From NCBI GenBank assembly GCA_023417475.1, contig JAEZFP010000055.1:62001-126000 (forward strand): a stretch of DNA of 64,000 nt, read 5' to 3'. The position numbers and the translations under genes were made by a program. This document shows, piece by piece, positions 49,729 to 57,605 of this stretch (positions are counted from its first letter, which is position 1; each line of letters starts with the position of its first letter). The notes below the pieces were generated by a model, which was not told where the DNA came from, searched no databases, and saw nothing but the letters and a program-made list of their open reading frames with translations. Source of the DNA: Bacillota bacterium (GTDB lineage: Bacteria > Bacillota > UBA4882 > UBA8346).

Positions 49729-50760
49729 ATGGAAAATAATATGCTGAAGCGAGTTTTGCGGATCCGCGGCATGGGCCAGGTAATTACAGTCGGCATCGGG
49801 CTGATTGTGATGTGTATCGTTTTCGGGATCATCAATCCCTTATTTTTCTCGCCGGACAATATCGCCAATCTATTACGGCAAATCGCCCCGATTCTGTTGA
49901 TCGGCATCGCGCAGTCCTTTGTGCTGATTACCGGAAACATCGACCTGTCGATCGGCTCGGTGGTCGGAATGAGCTGTATGGTGTCGGCAACCCTGATGAC
50001 CCGTGGCGTCGATCCGTGGGTCGCGGCGGGAATTACGATGGTAATCTGTTTATTCACCGGGGTTTTAAACGGGTTTTTAGTCTCCGGTTGCAAGCTGCCT
50101 TCATTTATCGCCACTTTGGGCACCATGACCATCGCCCGGGGCATTGCGCAAATCGTCAACAACAATTACAACACCAATCTGATTGGCGACGGCCCCGTTG
50201 CCAACGCCTTCCGCGACTTTTTCTACTACGGCAAAACCTTTGGAGTTTACAACGGTATCATTATCGCGATTGTGTTATGGTTCATTTTCAACTTCCTGCT
50301 CAGTAAAACCCGGACGGGACGGCATATTTACGCTACGGGCAGTAATTTGGAAGCGGCGCGTCTTTCCGGAGTCAACGTCTTGCATACGGTGATCAAGGCC
50401 TATGGAGTCAGCGCGTTTTGCTCAGGGGTTGTCGGACTGATCACCTGTGCGACGACGGGCATGGGGACCATGGATGCGGGGAACTCTTACGAACTGTATG
50501 CGGTCGCCGCCGCCGTGATCGGTGGCGTCAGTACCCTGGGCGGACAGGGGATTTTACTGGGCACGGTGGTTGGTGCCTGCATCTGGGGCGCGTTGGCGAA
50601 CGGCCTGCAATTTGCGGGCGCGCCGGTTGCCATCCGTAATATCGTCATCGGGATTATTGTCGTGTTATCGGTCTTTATGGATGTGATCGTGCGCACCCGG
50701 CGCACCGATAAGATCAAATCCAAACCAACGCTCAAAATCACGCTGACCAAACATGGGTAA
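49729..50760 (+). CDS. sugar ABC transporter permease (RbsC type)
   Basis: 343 residues with about ten membrane helices. NIANLLRQIAPILLIGIAQSFVLITGNIDLSIGSVVGMSCM and SKTRTGRHIYATGSNLEAARLSGVNV are family landmarks. ATG with AAGAGGT. Encoded between the ATPase and the binding protein. Confidence 0.95.
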   Translation: MENNMLKRVLRIRGMGQVITVGIGLIVMCIVFGIINPLFFSPDNIANLLRQIAPILLIGIAQSFVLITGNIDLSIGSVVGMSCMVSATLMTRGVDPWVAAGITMVICLFTGVLNGFLVSGCKLPSFIATLGTMTIARGIAQIVNNNYNTNLIGDGPVANAFRDFFYYGKTFGVYNGIIIAIVLWFIFNFLLSKTRTGRHIYATGSNLEAARLSGVNVLHTVIKAYGVSAFCSGVVGLITCATTGMGTMDAGNSYELYAVAAAVIGGVSTLGGQGILLGTVVGACIWGALANGLQFAGAPVAIRNIVIGIIVVLSVFMDVIVRTRRTDKIKSKPTLKITLTKHG

Positions 50761-50803
50761 TAAAGGCCAAAAGGCTTTTATATAAAAGGGAGGAGAAGAT
50801 TAT

Positions 50804-51721
50804 ATGAAAAAAGTAAGTCCATTGTTCAAATGTTTACTTTGCGGACTCGTCCTCACGATCTGTTTGGCGACTGTTTCCATTACTGCCGCTCCGAAACCGT
50901 TTAAGATTTTCCTGATCACCATGGACCAGATGGACCAGTATTGGGCGGGAATCGATCAAGGTTGTAAGAAGGCCGCCGCCGAACTCGGCAATGTTGAATA
51001 CAAATGGACTGCCCCGGACGTAAAAGACGACGCCAAGCAGATTGAGATGATCAATAATGCGGTCGCCAACGGCGCCAATGCGATTTTACTGGCTGCCAAC
51101 GGTCCGGATGCCGTAACCTCGGCCTTGAAGGAAGCTCAAGCCAAAAAGGTGCAAATCGTTTATGTCGATTCTCCCGCCAAGTTCCCGGCGGCCGCCACTT
51201 TTGCTACGAATAATGAAGCAGCGGGCAAAACCGCCGGTGCGGAAATGATTAAAAACCTGACCAAAGCCGGGGTCAAAAGCGGTAAGATCGGTGTGATCAG
51301 CGTCAACGCGGCGACTGCCTCGACCGTTGCCCGGGAAAAGGGCTTCCGGGCGGCCTTTGCCGGCAAAGGCTACACTGTGCTGGGATCCCAATATTGTGAC
51401 GGTGACGCCGCGCGCGCCAAGGATATCGCGACTAACTTCATTACCCAAGGTTGCATCGGCATCTTCGGCGCCAATGAAGGTTCGGCGGTTGGCACCGGCA
51501 ACGCCATCAAAGAGTCCGGCAAAGCCGTGATCGGGATCGGCTTCGACTCATCCGACGCCATTAATAGCTTATTGAAGAACAGTCAATTGAAAGCCACCAT
51601 GGTTCAAAACCCGTCCGTGATGGGTTACGAAGGCCTGAAAAAAGCGGTCGGCGTATTGAAAGGCACCGTCAAACCCGATGGGAAAGTTGTGGATACCGGT
51701 GTATCGGTGGTTGTAAAGTAA
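50804..51721 (+). CDS. sugar ABC transporter substrate-binding protein (RbsB type)
   Basis: 305 residues. Signal peptide at residues 1-28 (LFKCLLCGLVLTICLATVSITAA), then a periplasmic-binding type I fold: ITMDQMDQYWAGIDQGCKKAA, ANGANAILLAANGPDAVTSALKEA, CIGIFGANEGSAVGTGNAI and IGFDSSDAINSLLKNSQLKATMVQNPSVMGYEG. ATG with GGGAGGAG. Last gene before a strong terminator. The sugar cannot be told. Confidence 0.95.
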   Translation: MKKVSPLFKCLLCGLVLTICLATVSITAAPKPFKIFLITMDQMDQYWAGIDQGCKKAAAELGNVEYKWTAPDVKDDAKQIEMINNAVANGANAILLAANGPDAVTSALKEAQAKKVQIVYVDSPAKFPAAATFATNNEAAGKTAGAEMIKNLTKAGVKSGKIGVISVNAATASTVAREKGFRAAFAGKGYTVLGSQYCDGDAARAKDIATNFITQGCIGIFGANEGSAVGTGNAIKESGKAVIGIGFDSSDAINSLLKNSQLKATMVQNPSVMGYEGLKKAVGVLKGTVKPDGKVVDTGVSVVVK

Positions 51722-51750
51722 GCAAGCGGTTTGTTGATCGACCCAATTAA

Positions 51751-51797
51751 AACCAAAACCCCGGATAGTGAATATATCCGGGGTTTTGGTTTTTTCG
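51751..51797 (+). terminator. strong terminator of the sugar transporter operon
   Basis: A perfect 17-bp stem, 51751-51767 with 51775-51791, with core ACCCCGGATA/TATCCGGGGT and a TTTTTT tail. Confidence 0.95.
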
Positions 51798-51986
51798 GAT
51801 AAGTTGATGGAGCGGTAGGGATGAAGCGGTTTTATCCATGATTTGCAAAAATCATGGCCGTGACTTAACGTGATGATCGCCGAATTCCTTTCGTCCACGG
51901 ATGTCACATTTCGATCAAAACCGCACGCCCGGACAGGATTTCCAAAAGCGGTTATGGTATATTGATACCAGAGAGGGGCGTCGGGT

Positions 51987-52778
51987 ATGGACTGGAATGA
52001 CCGCTTGAAAAAGGCGTTGGATTATTTGGAGGATCATCTCGATGATTACCAGATCGAACAGGCTGCGCGCGAAGCTTGTTCCTCCCTGTTTCATTTTCAG
52101 CGAACCTTTCAGTTTTTGACCGGTTTTACCGTCACCGAATATGTTCGGTGCCGCAAGCTGACCCGTGCCGCCCAGGAATTGGCCCTAACCGGAGGGCGGG
52201 TGTTGGATATCGCGTTAAAGTATGGTTATGACTCGCCGGAATCGTTCAGCAAAGCGTTTCACCGGCTGCACGGAATCACCCCGTCGGCGGCCCGGAAGTT
52301 CGGCGTAACGCTCAAAGCCTACCCGCGCTTGTCAGTGCGTGCCTCCGGCCGGCCGTTCCGGGAATTAACTTACCGTTTCGTGCAAAAGGAGGCCTTTCCG
52401 ATCATCGGCAAAAGCATCCGGGTGGACAACCAAAGCCGGATTCGGACTCAAACCGTGGACCGGTTCTGGGGAGACTCTTTTCAAGACGGGACCATCGCCC
52501 GGCTGGAGCAGGGGTGTAACAGCGATACACTGCTGGGTGTCGGCATGGAATTCAGTCATGATTTGGGCCAATTTACTTATCTGATCGCCGGAACCAGTAC
52601 GGGCCGACCGGTTCCCGACGGTTTTGCGGAAAAAATAATCCCCGCTGGCACTTGGGCGGTGTTCACCGGCATGGGTCCCGTCCCCACGACGGTACAGCGG
52701 CTTTGGCACGATATTTTGGTCCGGTGGTCGCCGGCGACCGGATGCGAACTTTCCGGCGGACCAGAAATGGAAGTTTAA
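51987..52778 (+). CDS. AraC-family regulator with truncated GyrI-like effector domain
   Basis: 263 residues. Residues 1-105 are an AraC DNA-binding domain (YQIEQAAREACSSLFHFQRTFQFLTG and RVLDIALKYGYDSPESFSKAFHRLHGITPSAARK). Residues about 115-263 are a GyrI-type small-molecule domain. The TAA at 52776-52778 follows PEMEV. The same frame then continues for 21 codons to 52844 and encodes PKGRRKQENYQFEIWVPIIHP, which matches the usual last strand of GyrI domains (YQFEIWVPI). So the gene probably carries a nonsense change near its end. A GGTAT ... ATACC inverted repeat lies just upstream (about 51956-51970). Confidence 0.85.
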   Translation: MDWNDRLKKALDYLEDHLDDYQIEQAAREACSSLFHFQRTFQFLTGFTVTEYVRCRKLTRAAQELALTGGRVLDIALKYGYDSPESFSKAFHRLHGITPSAARKFGVTLKAYPRLSVRASGRPFRELTYRFVQKEAFPIIGKSIRVDNQSRIRTQTVDRFWGDSFQDGTIARLEQGCNSDTLLGVGMEFSHDLGQFTYLIAGTSTGRPVPDGFAEKIIPAGTWAVFTGMGPVPTTVQRLWHDILVRWSPATGCELSGGPEMEV

Positions 52779-52861
52779 CCCAAAGGCCGCCGGAAACAGG
52801 AAAACTATCAATTTGAAATCTGGGTGCCGATTATTCACCCTTAAAAAACGGGAGGGTAACG

Positions 52862-54184
52862 ATGAAGTTGAAATTAGCATGGGTTTGGAGTTTGATGTTG
52901 CTGGTTTTCATGACGGCAACGGTTAACGCCGCGGAACTCCAAGCGGTTGTCGAAGCCGAAAACTTTTTAAAAGAAGCAGGGGGTACGTCGACCCGTCCGG
53001 CGGGACGGATCGACGCCTCCGGCAATGTCTGTCTGGTCGGGTGGATTAGTGCCGGTCATGCCTTTGAATGGGAGGTCGACATCCCCGCGACCGGCCAATA
53101 CCAAATCGTTCTGCGGTATTGCAACGGGCGGGCTTGGTCTACTTTGCGCGATCTTAAAATCGACGGAAGTTATCCGGCTCCCGAATTGCAACGGATCGAA
53201 CTGCCGCCCACCGGCGGTTTCAGTAAAGAGGTCAACGACTGGCAAAACCTGACGCTTTCGGACCGGCGCGGCCAAAAGTTACTGATTCCATTGACCAAAG
53301 GGAAACACCGGGTCTGGATGAGTTCGTTGGGCGGCAGTATCAACAGTGATGGTTCGGCCAATTTTGACAGCATTGCGTTCCTAGGTCAAAGCATCGACCC
53401 GGGATTGCTGGGCAAAACCGGCGTCCGGCAAACCGTCAAACCAACCGTTGCCAACGGGACTCGCTTTCTCGATCTGATTTTCGATCAAGTGAATACCACC
53501 CGGAATATCATTTACCGTAAGGCCCAGAACGAACGGGGCGAGGTGCAGCCGCTCCCGCTCGATCTCTATCAACCCCAAGGCGACACAACTGCTGCCCGCC
53601 CAGCCATTTTGCTCATTCACGGCGGTAGTTTCCAAACCGGCACCAAGGATGATTTCGTCGGGTTATGCTCCGAGTTTGCCCGGCGCGGTTTTGTCGTGGC
53701 AGCGATTGATTACCGGTTGCGCCAAAATCCTGGAGCCAATATGCAAGCAACGGTAATTGACGCGGTTACCGACGCGTGTATGGCCTATCAATGGCTCCGC
53801 CAACACAGTGCCGAGTACCGGATCAATCAAGACCGGATCGCGATCGCCGGTCATTCGGCCGGCGGGAGCATCGCCTTATGGGCGGCTTACGATCCGCGTT
53901 TTGGAAATTTGGGAGAGCGTAAAACCATTTTTTGTGCCATTGATCTGGCGGGAGCCGTTACCGGGTTGCAGATGACCAAGACCGGTCCACCGCTATTGAT
54001 TATCCACGGTAAAATCGATCAGACGTCCCCATACCAACAGGCGGTCCTCCTCAACGAGCTGGCGAAGACTAACGGAATCGAAACGGAAATTTTCACCATG
54101 GAGCAGGGCGGACATAGTTTAAACGGGCCGTATTATCCGGAAGTGGTACAACGGATGGCGCAATTTATCTACCGCCATCTCTAA
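52862..54184 (+). CDS. secreted esterase/lipase with N-terminal carbohydrate-binding module
   Basis: 440 residues. Signal peptide at 1-23 (LMLLVFMTATVNA). Residues about 25-180 resemble a CBM6/35 module (AVVEAENFLKEAGG, GHAFEWEVDIPATGQYQIVLRYCNG, GKHRVWM). Residues about 230-440 are an alpha/beta hydrolase of acetyl-xylan/feruloyl esterase type with HGGSFQTG, GHSAGGSIALW nucleophile elbow, IHGKIDQTSP (acid) and QGGHSLNG (His). It likely deacylates a plant polysaccharide outside the cell. GGGAGGG precedes the ATG. Confidence 0.85.
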   Translation: MKLKLAWVWSLMLLVFMTATVNAAELQAVVEAENFLKEAGGTSTRPAGRIDASGNVCLVGWISAGHAFEWEVDIPATGQYQIVLRYCNGRAWSTLRDLKIDGSYPAPELQRIELPPTGGFSKEVNDWQNLTLSDRRGQKLLIPLTKGKHRVWMSSLGGSINSDGSANFDSIAFLGQSIDPGLLGKTGVRQTVKPTVANGTRFLDLIFDQVNTTRNIIYRKAQNERGEVQPLPLDLYQPQGDTTAARPAILLIHGGSFQTGTKDDFVGLCSEFARRGFVVAAIDYRLRQNPGANMQATVIDAVTDACMAYQWLRQHSAEYRINQDRIAIAGHSAGGSIALWAAYDPRFGNLGERKTIFCAIDLAGAVTGLQMTKTGPPLLIIHGKIDQTSPYQQAVLLNELAKTNGIETEIFTMEQGGHSLNGPYYPEVVQRMAQFIYRHL

Positions 54185-54201
54185 GCTTGAGAAATAGGAA
54201 G

Positions 54202-54225
54202 AAAAGACCCTTCGGGGTCTTTTTT
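54202..54225 (+). terminator. intrinsic terminator of the esterase gene
   Basis: AAAAGACCC (54202-54210), loop TTCG, GGGTCTTTT (54215-54223) and further T residues. Confidence 0.9.
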
Positions 54226-54302
54226 GTTAAACGCCGTTTTACCATAAACAGAATTACGGAATCTTGTAACATAATTTATATTTAATTATTACGATATAGC
54301 GA

Positions 54303-54331
54303 TTGACAGAATCGTTCCGTTTCGGTATGAT
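54303..54331 (+). promoter_or_regulatory. sigma-A promoter of the redox gene cluster
   Basis: TTGACA at 54303-54308, a 17-base spacer and TATGAT at 54326-54331; the ATG at 54365 has AAAGGGG upstream. Confidence 0.85.
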
Positions 54332-54364
54332 AATGATAGCAACTTTGAAAGGGGTGGCGCAACG

Positions 54365-55021
54365 ATGGCGCGGAACGCGATCAAAGAGACCGTTCACCAA
54401 TGGATATGGTTATTACTGCTGGCGTTTTGCCTGATCGGCTTGGTTTATCCTCTGATTGGCGCTTTGGCTTTGATCTGCATGCTCGCTCCGGTGATCGTCG
54501 CTTTTTGGCGCGGGCGCATGTGGTGCGGCAATTTCTGCCCCCGGGGCAGTTTTAACGATATTGTCCTAGCCAAGTTTTCCGCCCGGGGCAAAACGCCGGC
54601 GTTTTTGCGCGCGAACTGGTTCCGGATCGTTTTCTTAGCCGGATTGATGAGCACCTTTGCCTTTCAGCTCACCTTGGCCTGGGGGGATCCGGTCGCAATC
54701 GGGCGGGTGTTTGTGCGCATGATCATCGTCACCACCTTGTTGACGGTCATTCTGGGACTGATTTATCAACCCAGGACCTGGTGCGCTTTTTGTCCAATGG
54801 GCACCATGGCCTATTTTGTAGCCGGTTTGAAAGAGTTGCAGCCCCGGTTGCGACCGATCCGTTTCAACCGGGAAGCTTGCATCAATTGCAATCTCTGCAC
54901 CAAAAATTGCCCCGTCAATATCGATGTTTTAAGTTTTAAACAAGCCGGGGTCGTTGCCGATCCGAATTGTTTGAAATGCGGGGTTTGCGTGGCGAAGTGC
55001 CCGAAAAAGGCGCTTTCATAA
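54365..55021 (+). CDS. membrane-bound 4Fe-4S ferredoxin-type protein (NapH/YccM-like)
   Basis: 218 residues with about four membrane helices. Two membrane-linked cysteine motifs, CGNFCPRG and CAFCPMG, and a C-terminal pair of 4Fe-4S motifs, CINCNLCTKNCP and CLKCGVCVAKCP, match the NapH/NosR/YccM group. These pass electrons across or from the membrane to a redox partner. No nitrate, nitrous-oxide or methionine sulfoxide reductase gene is next to it, so the partner is unknown. Confidence 0.88.
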   Translation: MARNAIKETVHQWIWLLLLAFCLIGLVYPLIGALALICMLAPVIVAFWRGRMWCGNFCPRGSFNDIVLAKFSARGKTPAFLRANWFRIVFLAGLMSTFAFQLTLAWGDPVAIGRVFVRMIIVTTLLTVILGLIYQPRTWCAFCPMGTMAYFVAGLKELQPRLRPIRFNREACINCNLCTKNCPVNIDVLSFKQAGVVADPNCLKCGVCVAKCPKKALS

Positions 55022-55054
55022 AACGGCGAAAATTTGAAAAACAGGTGAAACGTA

Positions 55055-55321
55055 ATGGAAGAATACAGTTATAAAACCAAGGGAGTTTGTTCGAAGGGGA
55101 TTCAATTTGCGGTGGAAAAAGGGGTACTGGCGAAAGTGCGCTTTGAATCGGGATGCGACGGCAACTTACAAGGTATCAGCCGGTTGGTTGAAGGTATGAC
55201 GGTGGCGGAAGTGATCCAACGGTTGCAAGGCATCCGTTGCAACGGCAAGAATACCTCTTGTCCCGATCAATTGGCTCGGGCGCTCAAGGCAGTCAGCGAT
55301 ACCGATAGTCAAACCGCTTGA
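55055..55321 (+). CDS. TSCPD-domain protein
   Basis: 88 residues. The motifs TKGVCSKGIQFAVEKG, FESGCDGNLQGISRLVEGM and the C-terminal NTSCPDQLARAL define the small TIGR03905-type TSCPD family. The four cysteines suggest a metal or redox site. The family resembles the C-terminal region of B12-dependent ribonucleotide reductases. Function is not known. Confidence 0.88.
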   Translation: MEEYSYKTKGVCSKGIQFAVEKGVLAKVRFESGCDGNLQGISRLVEGMTVAEVIQRLQGIRCNGKNTSCPDQLARALKAVSDTDSQTA

Positions 55322-55370
55322 ATCCGGGTTGGGGTTAATGAATGATCAATCAGGAACGAGGTGGGTTTTA

Positions 55371-55697
55371 ATGATGAATGTCACGGGGAATAATTTTCAA
55401 ACGGAGGTTTTAAACGATTCGGGGCTGGTTTTGGTTGATTTTTGGGCGCCTTGGTGCGGACCGTGCCGGATGGTTGGGCCGATCCTGGATCAAATTGCCC
55501 AAGAACAAGCCGGGCGGGTCAAAGTGGTCAAGGTCAATGTGGATAAAAATCAGGAATTGGCCGCGCATTATGGGGTGATGTCAATTCCGACAATGCTGAT
55601 TTTTAAAGGCGGCCGGTTAGTCGACCAGTTGGTCGGAGCGTATCCCAAGCAAACAATTGAAAAACGTTTAGCCGTCGCCGTCGCCGGCGACGGCTGA
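55371..55697 (+). CDS. trxA: thioredoxin
   Basis: 108 residues with the active site WAPWCGPCRM and the cis-proline loop SIPTMLIFKGG. ATG 55371 (or 55374) lies after GAGGTGG; a frame from 55329 adds an unlikely N-terminus. General dithiol reductant; it can serve the APS reductase at 21061. Confidence 0.96.
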   Translation: MMNVTGNNFQTEVLNDSGLVLVDFWAPWCGPCRMVGPILDQIAQEQAGRVKVVKVNVDKNQELAAHYGVMSIPTMLIFKGGRLVDQLVGAYPKQTIEKRLAVAVAGDG

Positions 55698-55797
55698 GGC
55701 GCAGTGGGTACCGGTTGTCGTTTCCGGCCGGCGAAGCTGAGCGTTGGAGCGTACAGTAATTGTGGAAAGAGTAATTCAGCAAAATTCCAAAATATTC

Positions 55798-55826
55798 TTG
55801 ACGATTTTATTTAACCATGTTAATAT
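55798..55826 (+). promoter_or_regulatory. promoter of the ohr gene
   Basis: TTGACG at 55798-55803, a 17-base spacer, TAATAT at 55821-55826, in an AT-rich stretch. No further operator can be named with confidence. Confidence 0.55.
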
Positions 55827-55927
55827 TATAACATAAATATTATTAATATTACATTGTTTCCGGAAGGACAGTGTAGTTATTTTCAACAAAGACGGATTCG
55901 CCATTAATATGTTAGGAGATGATCGTG

Positions 55928-56350
55928 ATGAAAGTACTTTACAAAGCAAAAGCGCATTCTCAGGCAGGGCGGGAAGGAAAGGTGCGTGTGGAGAACAGCC
56001 CGTTGGAATTTGAGCTGGCGCCCCCCGCCGAGCTCGGCGGTTCCGGTAAAGTTGGCGCCAACCCGGAGCAATTGTTCGCCGCCGGTTACGCCGCCTGTTT
56101 TGAAAGCGCGGTATTGCATGTGGCGCGACGTAAAAAACTGGCGTTGCAATCCACCGCGGTTGCGGTCGAAATCGGAATCGGCCCCAACGACCAAGGCGGC
56201 TTTCAATTAACCGCCGCCATCCTGGCGACCCTCGGCGGAGTCGACCAGGAAACCGCCGACGCCATTGTGCAAGAGGCCCATCAGGTTTGTCCGTACTCCA
56301 ACGCCACCCGTGGTAATATCGAAGTGTCGGTCGCGGCGCAAATCGTTTAA
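55928..56350 (+). CDS. ohr: Ohr/OsmC-family organic hydroperoxide reductase
   Basis: 140 residues, typical of Ohr. The two catalytic cysteines are in YAACFESAVLHVAR and HQVCPYSNATRGNI, and the Arg region is SQAGREGKVRVENSP. It reduces organic peroxides with lipoyl-type dithiols. ATG 55928 is used because TAGGAGA lies nine bases before it; an ATG at 55919 overlaps that site. Confidence 0.95.
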   Translation: MKVLYKAKAHSQAGREGKVRVENSPLEFELAPPAELGGSGKVGANPEQLFAAGYAACFESAVLHVARRKKLALQSTAVAVEIGIGPNDQGGFQLTAAILATLGGVDQETADAIVQEAHQVCPYSNATRGNIEVSVAAQIV

Positions 56351-56379
56351 GATTTTGGGTCGGGAAAGGAGAAATCACG

Positions 56380-56862
56380 ATGAGTATTTACCAATGGGCG
56401 CTCCAAATGGAGCAAGAGGGTGAGCGGTTTTATCGTGAATTGGCCAAAAACGCAGTGAACAACGGCTTGAAAACCATCTTCACGATGCTCGCCGAGGACG
56501 AGGTGGAACATCAACGCATCTTTAAAGCCCTGCAAGCTAGCGCGCCACTGCCGGACCCGGTCGCGACTCCGGTCCCTTTCAAAAGTATCTTTGCCGAATT
56601 GAAAAAAGACGGCGCTTCGGGCGAATTGGAGACTTCGCAATTGGACCAGTATCAGCAAGCGTTGGAAGTGGAACGCAAAAGTCAGGATCTCTACCGGCAG
56701 GAAGCCGAGCAAACCGCCGATCCGGGCTTAAAGCAGATCTTTAGCCGGCTGGCCGCCGAAGAACAACAACATTTCATCCTGATCCACAATATTGTGGAGC
56801 TGATGCTTCATCCGCAAACCTGGGTGGAAAACGGAGAGTTTTATCACCTGGAGGAGTATTAA
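56380..56862 (+). CDS. ferritin-like (rubrerythrin-domain) protein
   Basis: 160 residues of four-helix-bundle type. Two diiron half-sites are visible: ALQMEQEGERFYREL with EDEVEHQRIF, and ALEVERKSQDLYRQEAE with AAEEQQHFIL. There is no C-terminal rubredoxin domain, so it is a short ferritin-family protein rather than a full rubrerythrin. It lies 29 bases after ohr, fitting an oxidative stress role. Confidence 0.88.
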   Translation: MSIYQWALQMEQEGERFYRELAKNAVNNGLKTIFTMLAEDEVEHQRIFKALQASAPLPDPVATPVPFKSIFAELKKDGASGELETSQLDQYQQALEVERKSQDLYRQEAEQTADPGLKQIFSRLAAEEQQHFILIHNIVELMLHPQTWVENGEFYHLEEY

Positions 56863-56884
56863 CGCTCATTAATTGCCAATATCA

Positions 56885-56926
56885 ATCAAAAAGCAGGATT
56901 TGCCAACGCAAATCCTGCTTTTTGAT
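56885..56926 (+). terminator. long hairpin terminator after the ferritin-like gene
   Basis: A perfect 19-bp stem, 56885-56903 with 56908-56926, loop CAAC. The right arm includes GCTTTTTGAT. Confidence 0.85.
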
Positions 56927-57080
56927 GGTTTATCATCACAAAGCCCGTTATTTATCAATTTATGCAATGATTTCGTTTTTTAATATCGACAAAACATGTA
57001 ATATATCAGAACAATTTATAAAATCCTGGCAACTTTTTGATCTTTAGTAAACGAAAAAATATCAACCAAGTGACAAAAAT

Positions 57081-57248
57081 ATTTCTCATGGTCAATAAAA
57101 TGTTTATCAAAGTTGTTTTTCTATTTATCAAGATTGCTTTTCTATTTATCAAAGGTGCTTTTTTATTTATCCATGGCAATTAAATATTTATCATGATTGC
57201 AAAAATATTTATCAAGGTCAATTAAATATTTATCACGGGCGTTTTGAT
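57081..57248. repeat. eight tandem 21-bp AT-rich repeats with ATTTATCA core
   Basis: Unit starts fall at 57081, 57102, 57123, 57144, 57165, 57186, 57207 and 57228, exactly 21 bases apart, two helical turns. Seven units have TTTATC followed by A or C; the first is degenerate (ATTTCTCATGG). The second half of each unit varies but stays AT-rich (TTGCTTTTCT, CAATTAAAT). The array is in the non-coding gap 56927-57401, upstream of the Spo0E-like gene. The core recalls a Spo0A box (TTTGTCRAA) with G changed to A, and more weakly a DnaA box. It is not a CRISPR: the units are contiguous, with no spacers. Confidence 0.85.
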
Positions 57249-57401
57249 ATTTTTTTACTTAAACAATATTTCGGAATCGGAATTCGTTGATAAAATAGCG
57301 ACGAGGTGAGAACCGGCCTTGTTATCAATTATCACAACAAAACCACCCGCTGTTCACAGAACGGACACAGTTACATTCTACAATATTCCTAGGTGAGCGA
57401 G

Positions 57402-57605
57402 ATGTGGGAATGGAGTGACCAATTGGAAGCGATCAAAGAACAGATTGAGCGCTATCGGAAACAGTTGATACGGACCACCGTTCATCATGGATTAAATTCG
57501 CCGGAAACGCTGCGCCTCAGCGAACTGCTGGATCAGTTGGTCTTGGAATATCAACGGATTTTGGCGGAGCGTGAAAAAACACTAAAAAGTAGGGATTCGC
57601 GATGA
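57402..57605 (+). CDS. Spo0E-like aspartyl-phosphate phosphatase family protein
   Basis: 67 residues, a two-helix hairpin: DQLEAIKEQIERYRKQLIRTTVHHGLNSPETLRLSELLDQLVLEYQRIL. GLNSPETLRLSELLDQLVLEY matches the Spo0E core (SQELDxLI), with the motif read here as SELLD. Spo0E proteins remove phosphate from Spo0A-P. ATG 57402 is placed by AGGTGA five bases before it; GTG 57393 is inside that site. The stop overlaps tolC by 4 bases, so it is co-translated with an efflux operon. Confidence 0.8.
   Translation: MWEWSDQLEAIKEQIERYRKQLIRTTVHHGLNSPETLRLSELLDQLVLEYQRILAEREKTLKSRDSR

Noticed and set aside
57081..57248. CRISPR array
   Set aside because: The 21-bp units are contiguous without unique spacers, the core is only about 8 bases, and no cas genes are nearby.
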